From the NCBI GenBank assembly GCA_028279215.1, contig JANQOF010000081.1:1-64000 (forward strand): DNA of 64,000 nucleotides, given 5' to 3'. Source of the DNA: Pirellulales bacterium (lineage in GTDB: Bacteria > Planctomycetota > Planctomycetia > Pirellulales > Lacipirellulaceae). A program made the translations under genes and the position numbers. The notes below the pieces were generated by a model that saw nothing but the letters and a program-made list of their open reading frames with translations, ran no database searches and was not told where the DNA came from. Positions 33,224 to 42,381 of the stretch are shown one piece after another. Each line of letters starts with the position of its first letter. Position 1 is the first letter of the stretch.

Positions 33224-34105
33224 CAGGCCGTATCCCACTAGCGTCTGCCGCAGCAAGTTCAGCTCGCTCTCCTCGAGCGGCGTCATTGGCAATAGCAACT
33301 CGCCCGAATCGCGCCCGACCAACTGCATGGCGGCTTTCACCGGGATTGGATTCGTGGCCAGACCTAGCATGTCGCGGCAAAGCGCGAATAGCTTAAAGTG
33401 GCACTCGCGAGCCTTCACAAAGTCGCCAGCTTCGACTGCCGACAACAACTGCAACATGTCACCCGGAACCAAGTTACCAACCACCGAAACCACGCCGCGT
33501 GCGCCCACGGACATCAATGGTAGCGTCAGGCTGTCGTCGCCCGAAAGGACGGTCAGATTCGTAGCGGCAATGATCTGCGAGGCCTGATCCAACGATCCTG
33601 TGGCTTCCTTCACCAACGCAATGTTGTCGAGCTCCGCCAATCGGACGATGGTCTCTGGCTCGATATTCTTGGCGGTACGCCCCGGAATGTTGTAAATGCA
33701 CTGCGGCAAGTTGGTCTCTTCGGCCAGCCGCTTGAAGTGCTCGTAGAGTCCACGCTGCGTCGGCTTGTTGTAATAGGGCGCCACTTGCAGCGCCGCATCG
33801 GCGCCCGCACTCTCAGCGAACTTCGTCAAGCGGAGTGCTTCGGACGTGCTATTGCTGCCGGTGCCCGGCATCACTTTCACACGACCGGCGGCTTTCTCTA
33901 CTACGAATGCGATGACTCGCTCATGCTCGTCGTGACTCAGTGTTGGCGATTCTCCCGTAGTGCCGACGGGGCACAGACAGTTGGTTCCGGCAGCTACTTG
34001 AAACTCAATCTGCTCGCCAAAGAGGTCGTAGTCGACCTCTCCATTCTTGAGCGGCGTGGTCAGTGCCACCGACAAGCCGGCAAATGCTTCGCCCTTGGTT
34101 GTCAT
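33218..34105 (-). CDS. dapA: 4-hydroxy-tetrahydrodipicolinate synthase
   Basis: A 295-aa TIM-barrel aldolase joining pyruvate and aspartate semialdehyde in lysine/diaminopimelate synthesis. The ATG at 34105 ([18 protein letters not shown]) follows GAGGGA eight bases upstream. Motifs: [53 protein letters not shown], the Tyr in CIYNIPGRT and the Schiff-base Lys in [13 protein letters not shown], then [21 protein letters not shown]. Length is normal. It shares the minus strand with pdxJ, 89 bases upstream, and may be cotranscribed. Confidence 0.96.
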   Translation of the reverse strand: MTTKGEAFAGLSVALTTPLKNGEVDYDLFGEQIEFQVAAGTNCLCPVGTTGESPTLSHDEHERVIAFVVEKAAGRVKVMPGTGSNSTSEALRLTKFAESAGADAALQVAPYYNKPTQRGLYEHFKRLAEETNLPQCIYNIPGRTAKNIEPETIVRLAELDNIALVKEATGSLDQASQIIAATNLTVLSGDDSLTLPLMSVGARGVVSVVGNLVPGDMLQLLSAVEAGDFVKARECHFKLFALCRDMLGLATNPIPVKAAMQLVGRDSGELLLPMTPLEESELNLLRQTLVGYGLL

Positions 34106-34194
34106 CGTCCGATCCCTCAATGGGTTGAATGCTGCGAGAGGGTATCTTAATAGTCGTGGCGGGCTTGCGAACAGGGGGCAACTTGCCAGAGAAC

Positions 34195-34908
34195 CTACTC
34201 CATGAGCCGTTTCATGTCTCGCACCGCTTGCTCAAGGCCAACCATCATTGCTCGAGCGATGATGCTGTGACCAATATTCAGTTCGTGCATCCCTTCGATT
34301 TCAGCAACGGGCCGCACGTTCCGATAAGTGAGCCCATGCCCAGCATTCAGTGTCGTGCCAGCGGCGCGGATTTGCTTGGCGGCGCGGTTCAATTCGGTCA
34401 ACTGGTCGACAGCTTTGCCGTTGGCCGCTGCGTGTGCGTACGCTCCGGTGTGCAATTCGATTGCCTCGGCACCTGTGGCGATCCCAGCTTCGAGTTGCCG
34501 CGGATCAGGGTCGAGGAATAGACTTACCGCGATGCCAGCCGACTGCAATTGTTGCACCGCGGCAGTCACCTTGTCGGTATGGCCCGCTACGTCCAGGCCA
34601 CCCTCGGTGGTCACCTCTTCGCGCCGTTCGGGCACTAGGGTGGCTTGCGTAGGGCGTCGATCGCAGGCAATCGCCAAGACGTCGGCGGCAGCGGCGAGTT
34701 CCAAGTTCGTCGGCACGGCTACGGTTTCGATCAAGATACGAACATCGCGATCTTGGATGTGGCGGCGATCCTCACGCAAGTGCAGCGTGATGCCATCGGC
34801 GCCGCCCAACTCGGCAAGTGTCGCGGCCCAAACGGGGTCGGGCTCATTGGTCTTGCGCGCCTCGCGAACCGTGGCTACGTGATCGATGTTGACGCCGAGT
34901 CGCGGCAT
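34195..34908 (-). CDS. pdxJ: Pyridoxine 5'-phosphate synthase
   Basis: A 237-aa TIM-barrel enzyme closing the pyridine ring from 1-deoxyxylulose-5-phosphate and 3-amino-2-oxopropyl phosphate in vitamin B6 synthesis. Start [20 protein letters not shown] is the standard N-terminus. Other marks: [73 protein letters not shown] and [12 protein letters not shown]. Length is normal. The other genes of the pathway (pdxA and so on) are not in the window. Confidence 0.96.
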   Translation of the reverse strand: MPRLGVNIDHVATVREARKTNEPDPVWAATLAELGGADGITLHLREDRRHIQDRDVRILIETVAVPTNLELAAAADVLAIACDRRPTQATLVPERREEVTTEGGLDVAGHTDKVTAAVQQLQSAGIAVSLFLDPDPRQLEAGIATGAEAIELHTGAYAHAAANGKAVDQLTELNRAAKQIRAAGTTLNAGHGLTYRNVRPVAEIEGMHELNIGHSIIARAMMVGLEQAVRDMKRLME

Positions 34909-34975
34909 GGGGGTGCTGCCTGTGGGAAAGGATGGGGATCAATGCGACCCACCCCAGGCGCTCGCCCCTGCGGCA

Positions 34976-35653
34976 TCAACGGTCGCGTGGTTCAATAACA
35001 AAGCGTTGCTGTCGGTCGAGCCGACCATCGCCGTCGGTGTCGGCTTCCAGGTACCAAGTTCGGTTGGCCGAGCGATACCAAAGCCGATGGTGAACGCGTC
35101 CGGTGTCGCTTGTCACAACAAACGGCTCGCCAACCGATTCAATCGCCGAACCTAGGGCCGCTGCATTTCGGTTGGGTGCCACCCGGGGCCTCGGTTCGGC
35201 GACCCGGTGGCCCAGCCACAGTGTCGCCAAACCGGCCACGGCCATCAAGGCGACCGGTCGCCAGAACACCATATGGACCGGCTCGGCATCGATGGGTTCG
35301 CCAAACCTGTCGCAATCGGGCTGGTCGCGCTCGAACTCCTCAGCCTCCGAGCGGAGGATCTCACCCGCCGCGGTGAGCGCCACACGTGGCACTTGAAGCA
35401 CGTAAGACGACGACCAGTGTCCGCTTGCCGCGCTGAACGACTCCGACTCGACCAACCTTGCCTCAATGCCATCTCCCGCCAGACGGCTCACCAGGTACCC
35501 AGCTTCGGCCAGATTACCAACCTTGGCCGCGGCCCGCCATTCTTGATCATCTGTTGCCGAGGTGCGCGGCGCCGACCTCTGGCAATGGGGACACGATCCG
35601 TCTGCAAGATCGACGGTGGTGATGAACTCATCGCACCTAGGGCAAACAGGCAT
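34976..35653 (-). CDS. Zinc-ribbon, DUF2007-like membrane-anchored protein
   Basis: A 225-aa protein of unknown function. The ATG at 35653 (MPVCPRCDEFITTVDLADGSCPHC) gives an N-terminal zinc ribbon of two CxxC knuckles; the track start at 35812 adds 53 residues in a non-coding-looking stretch. Residues about 35-110, VGNLAEAGYLVSRLAGDGIEARLVESE, resemble the DUF2007 signal-transducing-like fold. One transmembrane helix follows (FWRPVALMAVAGLATLWLGH). The C-terminal 70 residues end WYLEADTDGDGRLDRQQRFVIEP, with a DxDGDG EF-hand-like loop. It is the first gene of a likely minus-strand run with pdxJ and dapA. Confidence 0.7.
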   Translation of the reverse strand: MPVCPRCDEFITTVDLADGSCPHCQRSAPRTSATDDQEWRAAAKVGNLAEAGYLVSRLAGDGIEARLVESESFSAASGHWSSSYVLQVPRVALTAAGEILRSEAEEFERDQPDCDRFGEPIDAEPVHMVFWRPVALMAVAGLATLWLGHRVAEPRPRVAPNRNAAALGSAIESVGEPFVVTSDTGRVHHRLWYRSANRTWYLEADTDGDGRLDRQQRFVIEPRDR

Positions 35654-36217
35654 GCTACGACTTTGGAACGAAGGAAGCGAGTTGGCGGAATATGACACGT
35701 GCCTGTGTGGCGGGGTACAAACCCCCTGCGCTGTACCATTGTCACCGCCCAACCCCGTGGTGTCCACAAACTTGAAGCCAGCGCAAAGGGCACTGGAGAA
35801 AATTCTGACCAAAATTGCCTAGTTTCCTTCCGCGTCGATTGTGGTGACTGCAAACGGTCGTACCGAATACCGCAGCGTGACGACCAACTGTTGGCATCCG
35901 AAAATCGAGGGTTTTTGGAGCCATGGCGCTGTAGTCCAACATCCCAGTCGTCCTCAGGCCACGCGGCATTCCGAAGCGTGTTGATCTTTCGCAACTGTCA
36001 CCATTTGGCACTCCGCACGTAGCGGCTGGTCGATTCGACGTATTGGAAAACTGAGCTACGTTTGTTCGTCCGCCTCGGTGGTCATTAGTGCGGCCCGGCG
36101 TCCTACGACAGGCAAGCCTAAACCGTTCGGACCTTCGGTTGTCTAACCAACTACGAACCTGACATCCACGACAGCAGCAATCTCTTGAGCACGCTCGAAG
36201 TATCAAAGGCCAGTTGT
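35654..36217. other. 564-bp intergenic region
   Basis: Minus-strand ORFs at 35488-35994 and 35742-36206 are Arg/Cys-rich with no domain and are rejected. A small dyad GGGGTACAAACCCC occurs near 35713. No strong promoter was picked. The region separates the minus-strand zinc-ribbon gene from the plus-strand small gene and must hold both their promoters. Confidence 0.4.
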
Positions 36218-36553
36218 ATGCAGTGTCACCGTCTTGCCCACCGCATTGAAGAGTTGCAACCAGAAGCCTCGCCGCAGGACGTCGCCCGTTTATGCCTGCT
36301 TCTGACCAATGAATACGCCGATCTCAGCGAGTTGATCGAAAAGAACTCCCTCCATCGCGCCTGGAAAGAAACAGGGCTGCGCCTGCAACTGGCCACCGAC
36401 CAGCATGCGGCCATGACGCAGGAGCTTGAGGAGCTAGCCAGCAGCGACCCGAAGAGCTTCACCCAAGAGCAGATTTGGGTGCTGATTCGCGCGATCAAGG
36501 TGCAAAGCCAAATACTACAGATGTACGTCGGGCACCCATTGCTTGACGTGTAA
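36218..36553 (+). CDS. Small helical protein of unknown function
   Basis: I do not recognise this gene. The ATG at 36218 (MQCHRLAHRIEELQPEASPQDVARL) follows AAAGG eight bases upstream; the track uses TTG at 36185, eleven codons earlier, which would add a Cys to make CMQC. The 111-aa product looks helical with amphipathic stretches (LCLLLTNEYADLSELIEKN, MTQELEELASSDPKSF) and ends ILQMYVGHPLLDV. There is no signal peptide or membrane segment. The opposite-strand ORF over the same bases is Ser/Cys-rich and unlikely. It ends 15 bases before the convergent mgtE. Confidence 0.55.
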   Translation: MQCHRLAHRIEELQPEASPQDVARLCLLLTNEYADLSELIEKNSLHRAWKETGLRLQLATDQHAAMTQELEELASSDPKSFTQEQIWVLIRAIKVQSQILQMYVGHPLLDV

Positions 36554-36568
36554 CCACTGCCCTGTGCG

Positions 36569-37984
36569 CTAACCGCTCGACTCCAGTGTTTCAAGCATCA
36601 ATACCGCCACGTTCATGTAAATGACGATGCCGGCAATGTCGATGATGCCGGCGACGAATGGGTTGCTCATTAGGGCCGGATCGAGCCCGAGCCAGCGGAA
36701 TAGCATCGGTAGCATCCCGCCGCAAAGTGTTCCGCATATCACGACTGCCACCAGCGTGATGGGCACCACAAGCATGTCGACGCTCGACGGCTGTTCAAAC
36801 ATTTCAACGACGTTACTTCCGTCCGGTCGATAGTCGTTGAGCATCCAAATTGCACAGACGTAGCCCGCGGCAGCAAGCATTCCGCCTAGGCAAATGCCCA
36901 TCAACAACTCGCGCTTGACGACGCGCCACCAGTCGGAGAGTGTCACATCACCGTTGGTCATAGCGGTGATAACGAGCGTAGCCGACTGACTTCCGGAGTT
37001 CCCTCCGCTAGAAATCACGAGCGGTATGAACAGCACCAGCCACGACACCCGTTGGAAGTCGGTTTCGTACTTCTGCAGGGCCAAAGCGGTAAGCAGCGCG
37101 GCAAAGAACAGAATGCCCAGCCACATCCCCCGCTTCCACGCTAACGTGAACCAATGCGTCGCCAGGTAGCTGTCGTCCAGCGGATCAACCGCCGCAGCCA
37201 TGTGGGCATCCTCGGTCGCCTCTTCGCGAAGCACGTCGATGATGTCGTCGTGCGTGATGATGCCGAGCAAATGGTGCTGGTCGTCGACGACGGGAATGGC
37301 GATGAAGTCGAAGTTGGCCACCTTGGCGGCCACCGTTTCCTGGTCGTCGGTGGCTTTCACACTCACCACGTCGCGTTGCATCAAGTCGGCGATTGGCGTA
37401 TCCGACTTACCGAAATGGGTCACCAGTTGACGAGCCGAGATTAGCCCCTGCAATCGGTTTTCGTCGTCGACGATATAGTTGTAGTAAACTGTTTCCAAGT
37501 CTTGACTTTGCCGCGCGATTTCTTCGAGCGCCTCATGTACGGTGAGCGACGCGTCGAGTCGCGCCACTTCGGTAGTCATCACGCTACCGGCCGTGCCTTC
37601 GGGAAACTCTAGCAGTTGCAACGTCTCGCGCCGCTCGGCCGCCGGTAGCAGCGGAATGACTTCCTCGGCCACGTCCGGGTGAACGTCGCTGATCAAGTCG
37701 ACGCGGTCGTCCGCTGGCAAGTCGGCAACAAGGGGCGATGTCTCACGCGGCGCAACCGTCTCCACGATTTCGACTTGCACAGCGTCGGGCAAGAAGCCAA
37801 ATATCTCGGCCTGCTTGGCCGCGTCGGAAGCTCTAAGTACCTGCCAGGCCTCATGGGCCGAGAGCCCTTCCATGAATTCCGCGGCCCTCGCCGGGTGCAA
37901 CGCCGATGCGAATTCGCGCAGACCATCGTCGTCGCCGTTGGCGATCATCTCTCTTAGCTCAGGCAATAGCAGCGTATTGATCAT
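36569..37984 (-). CDS. mgtE: Magnesium transporter MgtE
   Basis: A 471-aa Mg2+ channel of the inner membrane. The cytoplasmic N domain (superhelical MgtE_N) spans about residues 1-130, including HPARAAEFMEGLSAHEAWQVLRASD and LPADDRVDLISDVHPD. Two CBS domains follow (about 135-260: GSVMTTEVARLDASLTVHEALEEI, PIADLMQRDVVSVKATDDQETVA, VVDDQHHLLGIITHDDIIDVL). Five C-terminal helices complete it, with the conserved LVLFIPLVISSGGNSGSQSATLV and LPMLFRWLGLDPALMSNPFVAGIIDIAGIVIYM. CBS and N domains gate the pore by cytosolic Mg2+. ATG at 37984 preferred to TTG at 37990. Confidence 0.95.
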   Translation of the reverse strand: MINTLLLPELREMIANGDDDGLREFASALHPARAAEFMEGLSAHEAWQVLRASDAAKQAEIFGFLPDAVQVEIVETVAPRETSPLVADLPADDRVDLISDVHPDVAEEVIPLLPAAERRETLQLLEFPEGTAGSVMTTEVARLDASLTVHEALEEIARQSQDLETVYYNYIVDDENRLQGLISARQLVTHFGKSDTPIADLMQRDVVSVKATDDQETVAAKVANFDFIAIPVVDDQHHLLGIITHDDIIDVLREEATEDAHMAAAVDPLDDSYLATHWFTLAWKRGMWLGILFFAALLTALALQKYETDFQRVSWLVLFIPLVISSGGNSGSQSATLVITAMTNGDVTLSDWWRVVKRELLMGICLGGMLAAAGYVCAIWMLNDYRPDGSNVVEMFEQPSSVDMLVVPITLVAVVICGTLCGGMLPMLFRWLGLDPALMSNPFVAGIIDIAGIVIYMNVAVLMLETLESSG

Positions 37985-38094
37985 CGCCAACTAGTCACAA
38001 TCTGAGGCTCCAGCGCAAGTTAGGCAGTGTACTTGCGTCGATTCTCAGCGTAAACGCCTGACTTTCTCGGCCCCTGCCCCCAAGAGCTGCTGAG

Positions 38095-38123
38095 TTGACT
38101 CTAGTGGGGCCGCCGATTATCTT
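38095..38123 (+). promoter_or_regulatory. Candidate sigma-70 promoter for rnc
   Basis: TTGACT (38095-38100), exactly 17 bp, TATCTT (38118-38123). The implied transcript would have a leader of about 110 bases before the rnc ATG at 38239 and would include the hairpin at 38188-38216. Confidence 0.45.
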
Positions 38124-38187
38124 TACTTTCACTGGTATAGAGACTTACAACTCCTCGATTGTTCGGAGTGATAGTCACGTGGCTGCC

Positions 38188-38216
38188 GCGGTCGTGCGGC
38201 GCAGCTTCGCGACCGC
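38188..38216 (+). promoter_or_regulatory. Leader hairpin upstream of rnc
   Basis: GCGGTCGTG (38188-38196) pairs with CGCGACCGC (38208-38216), nine pairs including one G-T, with an 11-base loop. It ends 22 bases before the rnc start codon. In E. coli, RNase III cleaves a stem in its own leader to limit its expression; the same here is inference, and this stem is shorter than a typical RNase III substrate. Confidence 0.4.
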
Positions 38217-38238
38217 TGCTCCGGCGGGTTCCTAGGGA

Positions 38239-38994
38239 ATGGCTGCAGCAGATACCTCAAACGAGGTGCCTGTAAACTCTGAGGCTTGCGAAGAGCGTAT
38301 AGGCTATACGTTTACCAATCGCGCTCTCCTGGAGTCGGCGCTTACGCACGCTTCGGGTGCCGAGAACCGCTTGGCATCCAATGAGCGGATGGAGTTCCTT
38401 GGCGACGCTATTCTCGGCGCGGTTGTGTGCGAACGACTATTTCGCGATTTCCCCGAGCATTTGGAAGGCGAGTTGACTCGCCTTAAGTCGATCGTCGTCA
38501 GCCGCCAGACTTGCGCCAAGGTTACCGGGTTGCTCGGCCTGGAGGAGTTCTTGATTCTAGGCAAGGGTATGACGACTCATCCTGAGGTTCCCAGTAGCGT
38601 TCTGGCGGCCGTGTTCGAAGCGTTGGTTGCGGCCATTTTTCTCGATGGTGGCCAGGAGGTTGCAAAGGACTTTGTCGAGCGATGCATCGGGCCCGAGATT
38701 AAATTGGCCGATGCAGGCGAAATGGGACGCAACTACAAGTCACAATTGCAGCAACTTGCACAACGCGAGCACGGCGTCACGCCCAACTATCGTTTGCTCG
38801 ACGAGAAAGGCCCCGATCACAACAAGTGCTTCCAAGTCGCAGCGGAGATTGGCGACAAACAGTTCACCCCCGCGTGGGGAATGAGCAAGAAGGAGTCAGA
38901 GCAACGCGCTGCTGCCAACGCCATCCACGGCCTCAAAGGGGAACAAGCGCCATTCGACATGGACGGTCCGCCGGGCGGAAACGGTGACGAGTAA
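38239..38994 (+). CDS. rnc: Ribonuclease III
   Basis: A 251-aa double-strand-specific endoribonuclease for rRNA and mRNA processing. The signature NERMEFLGDAILGAVV holds the catalytic acidic cluster. The second acidic site lies in VLAAVFEALVAAIFLDGG. The N-terminal part begins IGYTFTNRALLESALTHAS. Residues about 168-235 are the dsRNA-binding domain (NYKSQLQQLAQREHGVTPNY, GMSKKESEQRAAANAIHGL). Extra residues flank both ends: a 20-aa acidic leader and a Gly/Pro-rich tail. Its last 11 bases overlap the start of the flavoprotein gene, an unusual partner for rnc. Confidence 0.96.
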   Translation: MAAADTSNEVPVNSEACEERIGYTFTNRALLESALTHASGAENRLASNERMEFLGDAILGAVVCERLFRDFPEHLEGELTRLKSIVVSRQTCAKVTGLLGLEEFLILGKGMTTHPEVPSSVLAAVFEALVAAIFLDGGQEVAKDFVERCIGPEIKLADAGEMGRNYKSQLQQLAQREHGVTPNYRLLDEKGPDHNKCFQVAAEIGDKQFTPAWGMSKKESEQRAAANAIHGLKGEQAPFDMDGPPGGNGDE

Positions 38995-40219
38995 TCACAC
39001 GGCAGACGTGGTAGTCATAGGCGCCGGCGCCGCTGGGATGTTTGCCGCAATTCGCGCCGCCCAGCGCGGGCGCGACGTGTTACTGCTGGAGAAGAACTCT
39101 AAACCGGGAGTCAAGATCTTGATGTCGGGTGGTACTCGATGCAACCTGACGCATGCGACCGATCGGCGTGGTATCGCCGACGCCTTCAGTCGCGACCAGG
39201 CCCGCTTTCTCCGTAGTCCCCTTGCCTCGCTCGGCCCTGATGAGTTGGTCGACCTTTTCAACCGCGAAGGACTACGCACCAAGGTCGAATCCACTGGAAA
39301 GGTCTTTCCCCAAAGCGATCGAGCGTTGGATGTGCAACGTACGCTAATCGCTAAACTCAAGCAGAGCGGCACGACGTTATCTTTATCTGAAGCCGTGCAG
39401 GGCGTAGAAAAAACTGGTGATGGATTCCGAGTAGTAACGGGCAATCGGGTAGTGAAGTGCCCAACTCTAATCGTTGCTAGCGGTGGAAAATCCTACCCTG
39501 GATGCGGCACTACAGGTGACGGATACGGGTGGGCCAGGTTGCTCGGTCACACAATCGTACCACCCCACCCTGCCCTGGTCGCGCTGAAGACAAGCGACGC
39601 TTGGTCGCACGAACTGTCCGGCATCACACTCGACGACGTGCTCCTAACGGTGGCTGGCTCGCAAGGCAGCAGCTCCCACAGCGTCCGCCGAGGTGCGCTG
39701 CTGCTAACGCACTTTGGCCTGTCGGGTCCAACCGCTATGAACGTCAGTCGTATCTTAACGGCGCAACCCAGTGCTGTTGGTCTGCAGCTCGATTGCGACT
39801 TGCTGCCCAAGATGACCGAACAACAGATACTCGACGAACTTGCCACCCTTGATGGACGCAAGCAGGTTGCGAATCTTGTTGCGGAGTGGCTACCGAAACG
39901 CTTTGTAGATGCGTTGCTCGAACAGTCGCAGATCCCGGCTCAACGCACTCAAGCAGAACTCAGCCGGATCGAGCGAAGACGTTTGGTTCAACAACTCAAA
40001 CGCTGCCGGTTTCGTCCATACGGATCAATGGGCTTCGCCAAGGCCGAAGTCACCGCCGGCGGCATCGAGCTACAAGAGGTGGATTCGCGCGATATGCAGA
40101 GCCGCATTACCCCAGGTTTGTATCTGGTGGGAGAAGTGCTCGATATCGACGGGCCCATTGGAGGCTACAACTTCCAGGCTGCATTCAGTACCGGCTGGCT
40201 AGCCGGCAGCAGCGTCTGA
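38984..40219 (+). CDS. NAD(P)/FAD-dependent oxidoreductase, BaiN/YhiN (HI0933) family
   Basis: A 411-aa flavoprotein. The GTG at 38984 begins inside rnc. The FAD-binding GAGAAGM (residues about 13-19) and LLLEKNSKPGVKILMSGGTRCNLTH identify the HI0933 family. Later come VASGGKSYPGCGTTGDGYGWARLLGH, SVRRGALLLTHFGLSGPTAMNVS and the closing GGIELQEVDSRDMQSRITPGLYLVGEVLDIDGPIGGYNFQAAFSTGWLAG, which completes the FAD site. Members include BaiN, a bile-acid reductase of gut clostridia, but most have no known substrate. It is translationally coupled to RNase III, for which I know no functional reason. Confidence 0.92.
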   Translation: MTSNHTADVVVIGAGAAGMFAAIRAAQRGRDVLLLEKNSKPGVKILMSGGTRCNLTHATDRRGIADAFSRDQARFLRSPLASLGPDELVDLFNREGLRTKVESTGKVFPQSDRALDVQRTLIAKLKQSGTTLSLSEAVQGVEKTGDGFRVVTGNRVVKCPTLIVASGGKSYPGCGTTGDGYGWARLLGHTIVPPHPALVALKTSDAWSHELSGITLDDVLLTVAGSQGSSSHSVRRGALLLTHFGLSGPTAMNVSRILTAQPSAVGLQLDCDLLPKMTEQQILDELATLDGRKQVANLVAEWLPKRFVDALLEQSQIPAQRTQAELSRIERRRLVQQLKRCRFRPYGSMGFAKAEVTAGGIELQEVDSRDMQSRITPGLYLVGEVLDIDGPIGGYNFQAAFSTGWLAGSSV

Positions 40220-40245
40220 CAGCTTTGTCCGGATGCGCGTGTGGC

Positions 40246-41535
40246 TCAATGCCGCGTGACACGATCGATCAGAAGATGTGGTGGCCGCACTGAAGTGTCG
40301 CTTAGGACGATCGCATTCGACACCATGTTGCGGACCGCGGAAGCCTTTTCCTCGGTTGCGAAGATAGCTACCAGTGGCTGCCCTACGTCGACGCGATCGC
40401 CAACACGGACCTGCATCTCTAGTCCAACCGACAAATCGAGTTCGTCGCCATGCTGCCGACGACCTCCGCCCAACTCAATGATTGCACGGCCCAACTCTTG
40501 GGTATCAATCGACTGCACATGCCCCGCTCGCGTCGCAAGCACATCGTTTCGCGCCGCAATTGGCCGAGGGGCATCGAGATTGCCTCCTTGAGCCGTGACC
40601 ATCTCGCGGAACTTTGCCAGCGCCAAGCCGTTGTCGATCGTCGCTTGCAGTTGCTCGATACCGGCCGTCAGATTAGACGCGACCCCAGTTGAGACCAACA
40701 GCTCGGCGCCGAGCGCCATCGTGACGTCCATGAGTTCATCGGGGCCGTCGCCCTGGAGCGCCGCGATCGACTCGTTGACCTCAACGGCGTTTCCGGCGGT
40801 GCGGCCAAGCGGCTGATTCATATCAGTCACCAGCGCTACCGTCGTCACCCCCATCAAAGTACCCGTTCGCACCATCGAACGGGCCAGTGCTTGGGCATCG
40901 TCGAGCGTTTTCATAAACGCTCCCGACCCACATTTTACATCCAGCACCAGGGCATCGAGCCCTTCGGCAAGCTTCTTGCTCATGATGCTGGCGGTAATAA
41001 GTGGGATTGATTCAACCGTAGCGGTGACGTCGCGCAACGCATAGAGCTTGCGGTCGGCAGGAACTAGAGTTTCGGTGGCACCATTGATAACGCAGCCGAC
41101 TCGATCGACGACTTCACACATCTCTTCGAGCGATAGGTTGGTGCGAAATCCCGGAATCGATTCGAGCTTGTCGAGCGTGCCGCCGGTGGCTCCCAGCCCA
41201 CGGCCCGAAATCATGGGAACCCGCAGGCCGCAGCTCGCGAGCATGGCCGATAGCGGCAACGAGACGTGGTCGCCGAGGCCGCCGGTGGAGTGTTTGTCGA
41301 CCTCCGCCGCAGTTGAGTTGGGCCACTCGAGCATCACTCCGGAGTGCAGCATGTGCCGAGTCAGTGATGCGGTCTCCTCCACACTCATGCCTCGGCATAC
41401 GACTGCCATCGCAAATGAGGCCATCTGGTAATCGGCCACCTCGCCAGACACGTATCCATTTATCAGGTCTGCAATCTCGCCATCGGCGAGCTCTCCACCA
41501 TCGCGTTTCTTGGCAATTAAAAAGGTCGGGTTCAT
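40246..41535 (-). CDS. Pyrimidine-nucleoside/thymidine phosphorylase
   Basis: A 429-aa family 3 glycosyltransferase-fold enzyme splitting thymidine, deoxyuridine and perhaps uridine with phosphate. The N-terminus has FLIAKKRDGGELADGEIADLINGYVSGEVADYQMASFAMAVV. The phosphate loop is VDKHSTGGLGDHVSLPLSAMLASCG, and GRGLGATGGTLDKLESIPGF and CGSGAFMKTLDDAQALARSMV are family signatures. The length fits the dimeric PyNP/DeoA class; which pyrimidine is preferred cannot be told, so I give no symbol. It is the last gene of the deoC operon, seven bases after PNP1. Confidence 0.94.
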   Translation of the reverse strand: MNPTFLIAKKRDGGELADGEIADLINGYVSGEVADYQMASFAMAVVCRGMSVEETASLTRHMLHSGVMLEWPNSTAAEVDKHSTGGLGDHVSLPLSAMLASCGLRVPMISGRGLGATGGTLDKLESIPGFRTNLSLEEMCEVVDRVGCVINGATETLVPADRKLYALRDVTATVESIPLITASIMSKKLAEGLDALVLDVKCGSGAFMKTLDDAQALARSMVRTGTLMGVTTVALVTDMNQPLGRTAGNAVEVNESIAALQGDGPDELMDVTMALGAELLVSTGVASNLTAGIEQLQATIDNGLALAKFREMVTAQGGNLDAPRPIAARNDVLATRAGHVQSIDTQELGRAIIELGGGRRQHGDELDLSVGLEMQVRVGDRVDVGQPLVAIFATEEKASAVRNMVSNAIVLSDTSVRPPHLLIDRVTRH

Positions 41536-41541
41536 GGTTGG

Positions 41542-42381
41542 CTACGTTGAAGACGCCGTGGAAGGAGACTGTAGCACGCCTTCGACAATCGCCCGCAACT
41601 CTTCGCTAGCGGTTGCTGCAGCGGCCACCACCTGCTCCCCGGTCGTTTTGCCAAGCTGATCGGGCGAACAAGCATTCGTTATCGTCGAAAGCCCAAGTAC
41701 GCGCATTCCTAGTTGCACGGCGACGATCACTTCAGGCACGGTCGACATCCCAACCACGTCGCCGCCCATCCTCCGCACCATACGGTACTCGGCACGGGTC
41801 TCGTACGTCGGTCCGAGCATGCCCACGTATACGCCGCGGTGGCAGACAATATCACTGGTGCGCGAGATAGACTGGGCTTGGTCAGCAAGCGCGCGATCGT
41901 ACGGACAGCACATGTCGGGCCAACGAGGACCAAGCCGAGGATCATTCGCGCCGACAAGTGGATTGCAAAACATCAGGTTGATATGATCGTCAATCACCAT
42001 CACTTCGCCCACACGGTATTGCGGGTTGAGGCCGCCAGCCGCGTTCGACACCACGAGTAACTCCGCCCCCAGTCCGCTCATTACGCGAACCGGTAGTGCC
42101 ACTTGTTCAATGGAGTGTCCCTCGTACCCATGGAAGCGGCCCTGCATGGCAATCACGTCTACGCCGCCTAGCGTGCCACATACGAATCGTCCTCGATGGC
42201 CAATCGTCGTCGACTGCGGCAGATGCGGAAGGTCTGAGTAATCGATGGCCACAGTGTTGTCGATACGATCTGCCAAGCCGCCTAGTCCCGAACCGAGTAT
42301 CAGTGCAGCCGCCGGTGTGTGATGCCAGCGGTGCTGAATAGCGGCCACCAAATCACCGACTTGGGAGAACGTATCGAACAT
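41542..42381 (-). CDS. Purine nucleoside phosphorylase, trimeric type (PNP1)
   Basis: A 279-aa enzyme releasing purine base and (deoxy)ribose-1-phosphate. The phosphate-binding region is ALILGSGLGGLADR, GHRGRFVCG and MQGRFHGYEGHS. The base site has VVSNAAGGLNPQY, GPTYETRAEYRMV (the Glu that contacts the purine N1) and STITNACS, with Asn236 at the position of human PNP Asn243. The site is thus the canonical 6-oxopurine type (guanosine, inosine). The ATG overlaps the stop of the upstream paralogue by one base (TGATG). Confidence 0.93.
   Translation of the reverse strand: MFDTFSQVGDLVAAIQHRWHHTPAAALILGSGLGGLADRIDNTVAIDYSDLPHLPQSTTIGHRGRFVCGTLGGVDVIAMQGRFHGYEGHSIEQVALPVRVMSGLGAELLVVSNAAGGLNPQYRVGEVMVIDDHINLMFCNPLVGANDPRLGPRWPDMCCPYDRALADQAQSISRTSDIVCHRGVYVGMLGPTYETRAEYRMVRRMGGDVVGMSTVPEVIVAVQLGMRVLGLSTITNACSPDQLGKTTGEQVVAAAATASEELRAIVEGVLQSPSTASST

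Noticed and set aside
36226-36594. 122-aa minus-strand ORF opposite the small unknown gene
   Set aside because: Ser/Cys/Arg-rich and overlapping mgtE's end; the plus-strand frame has better composition and start site.
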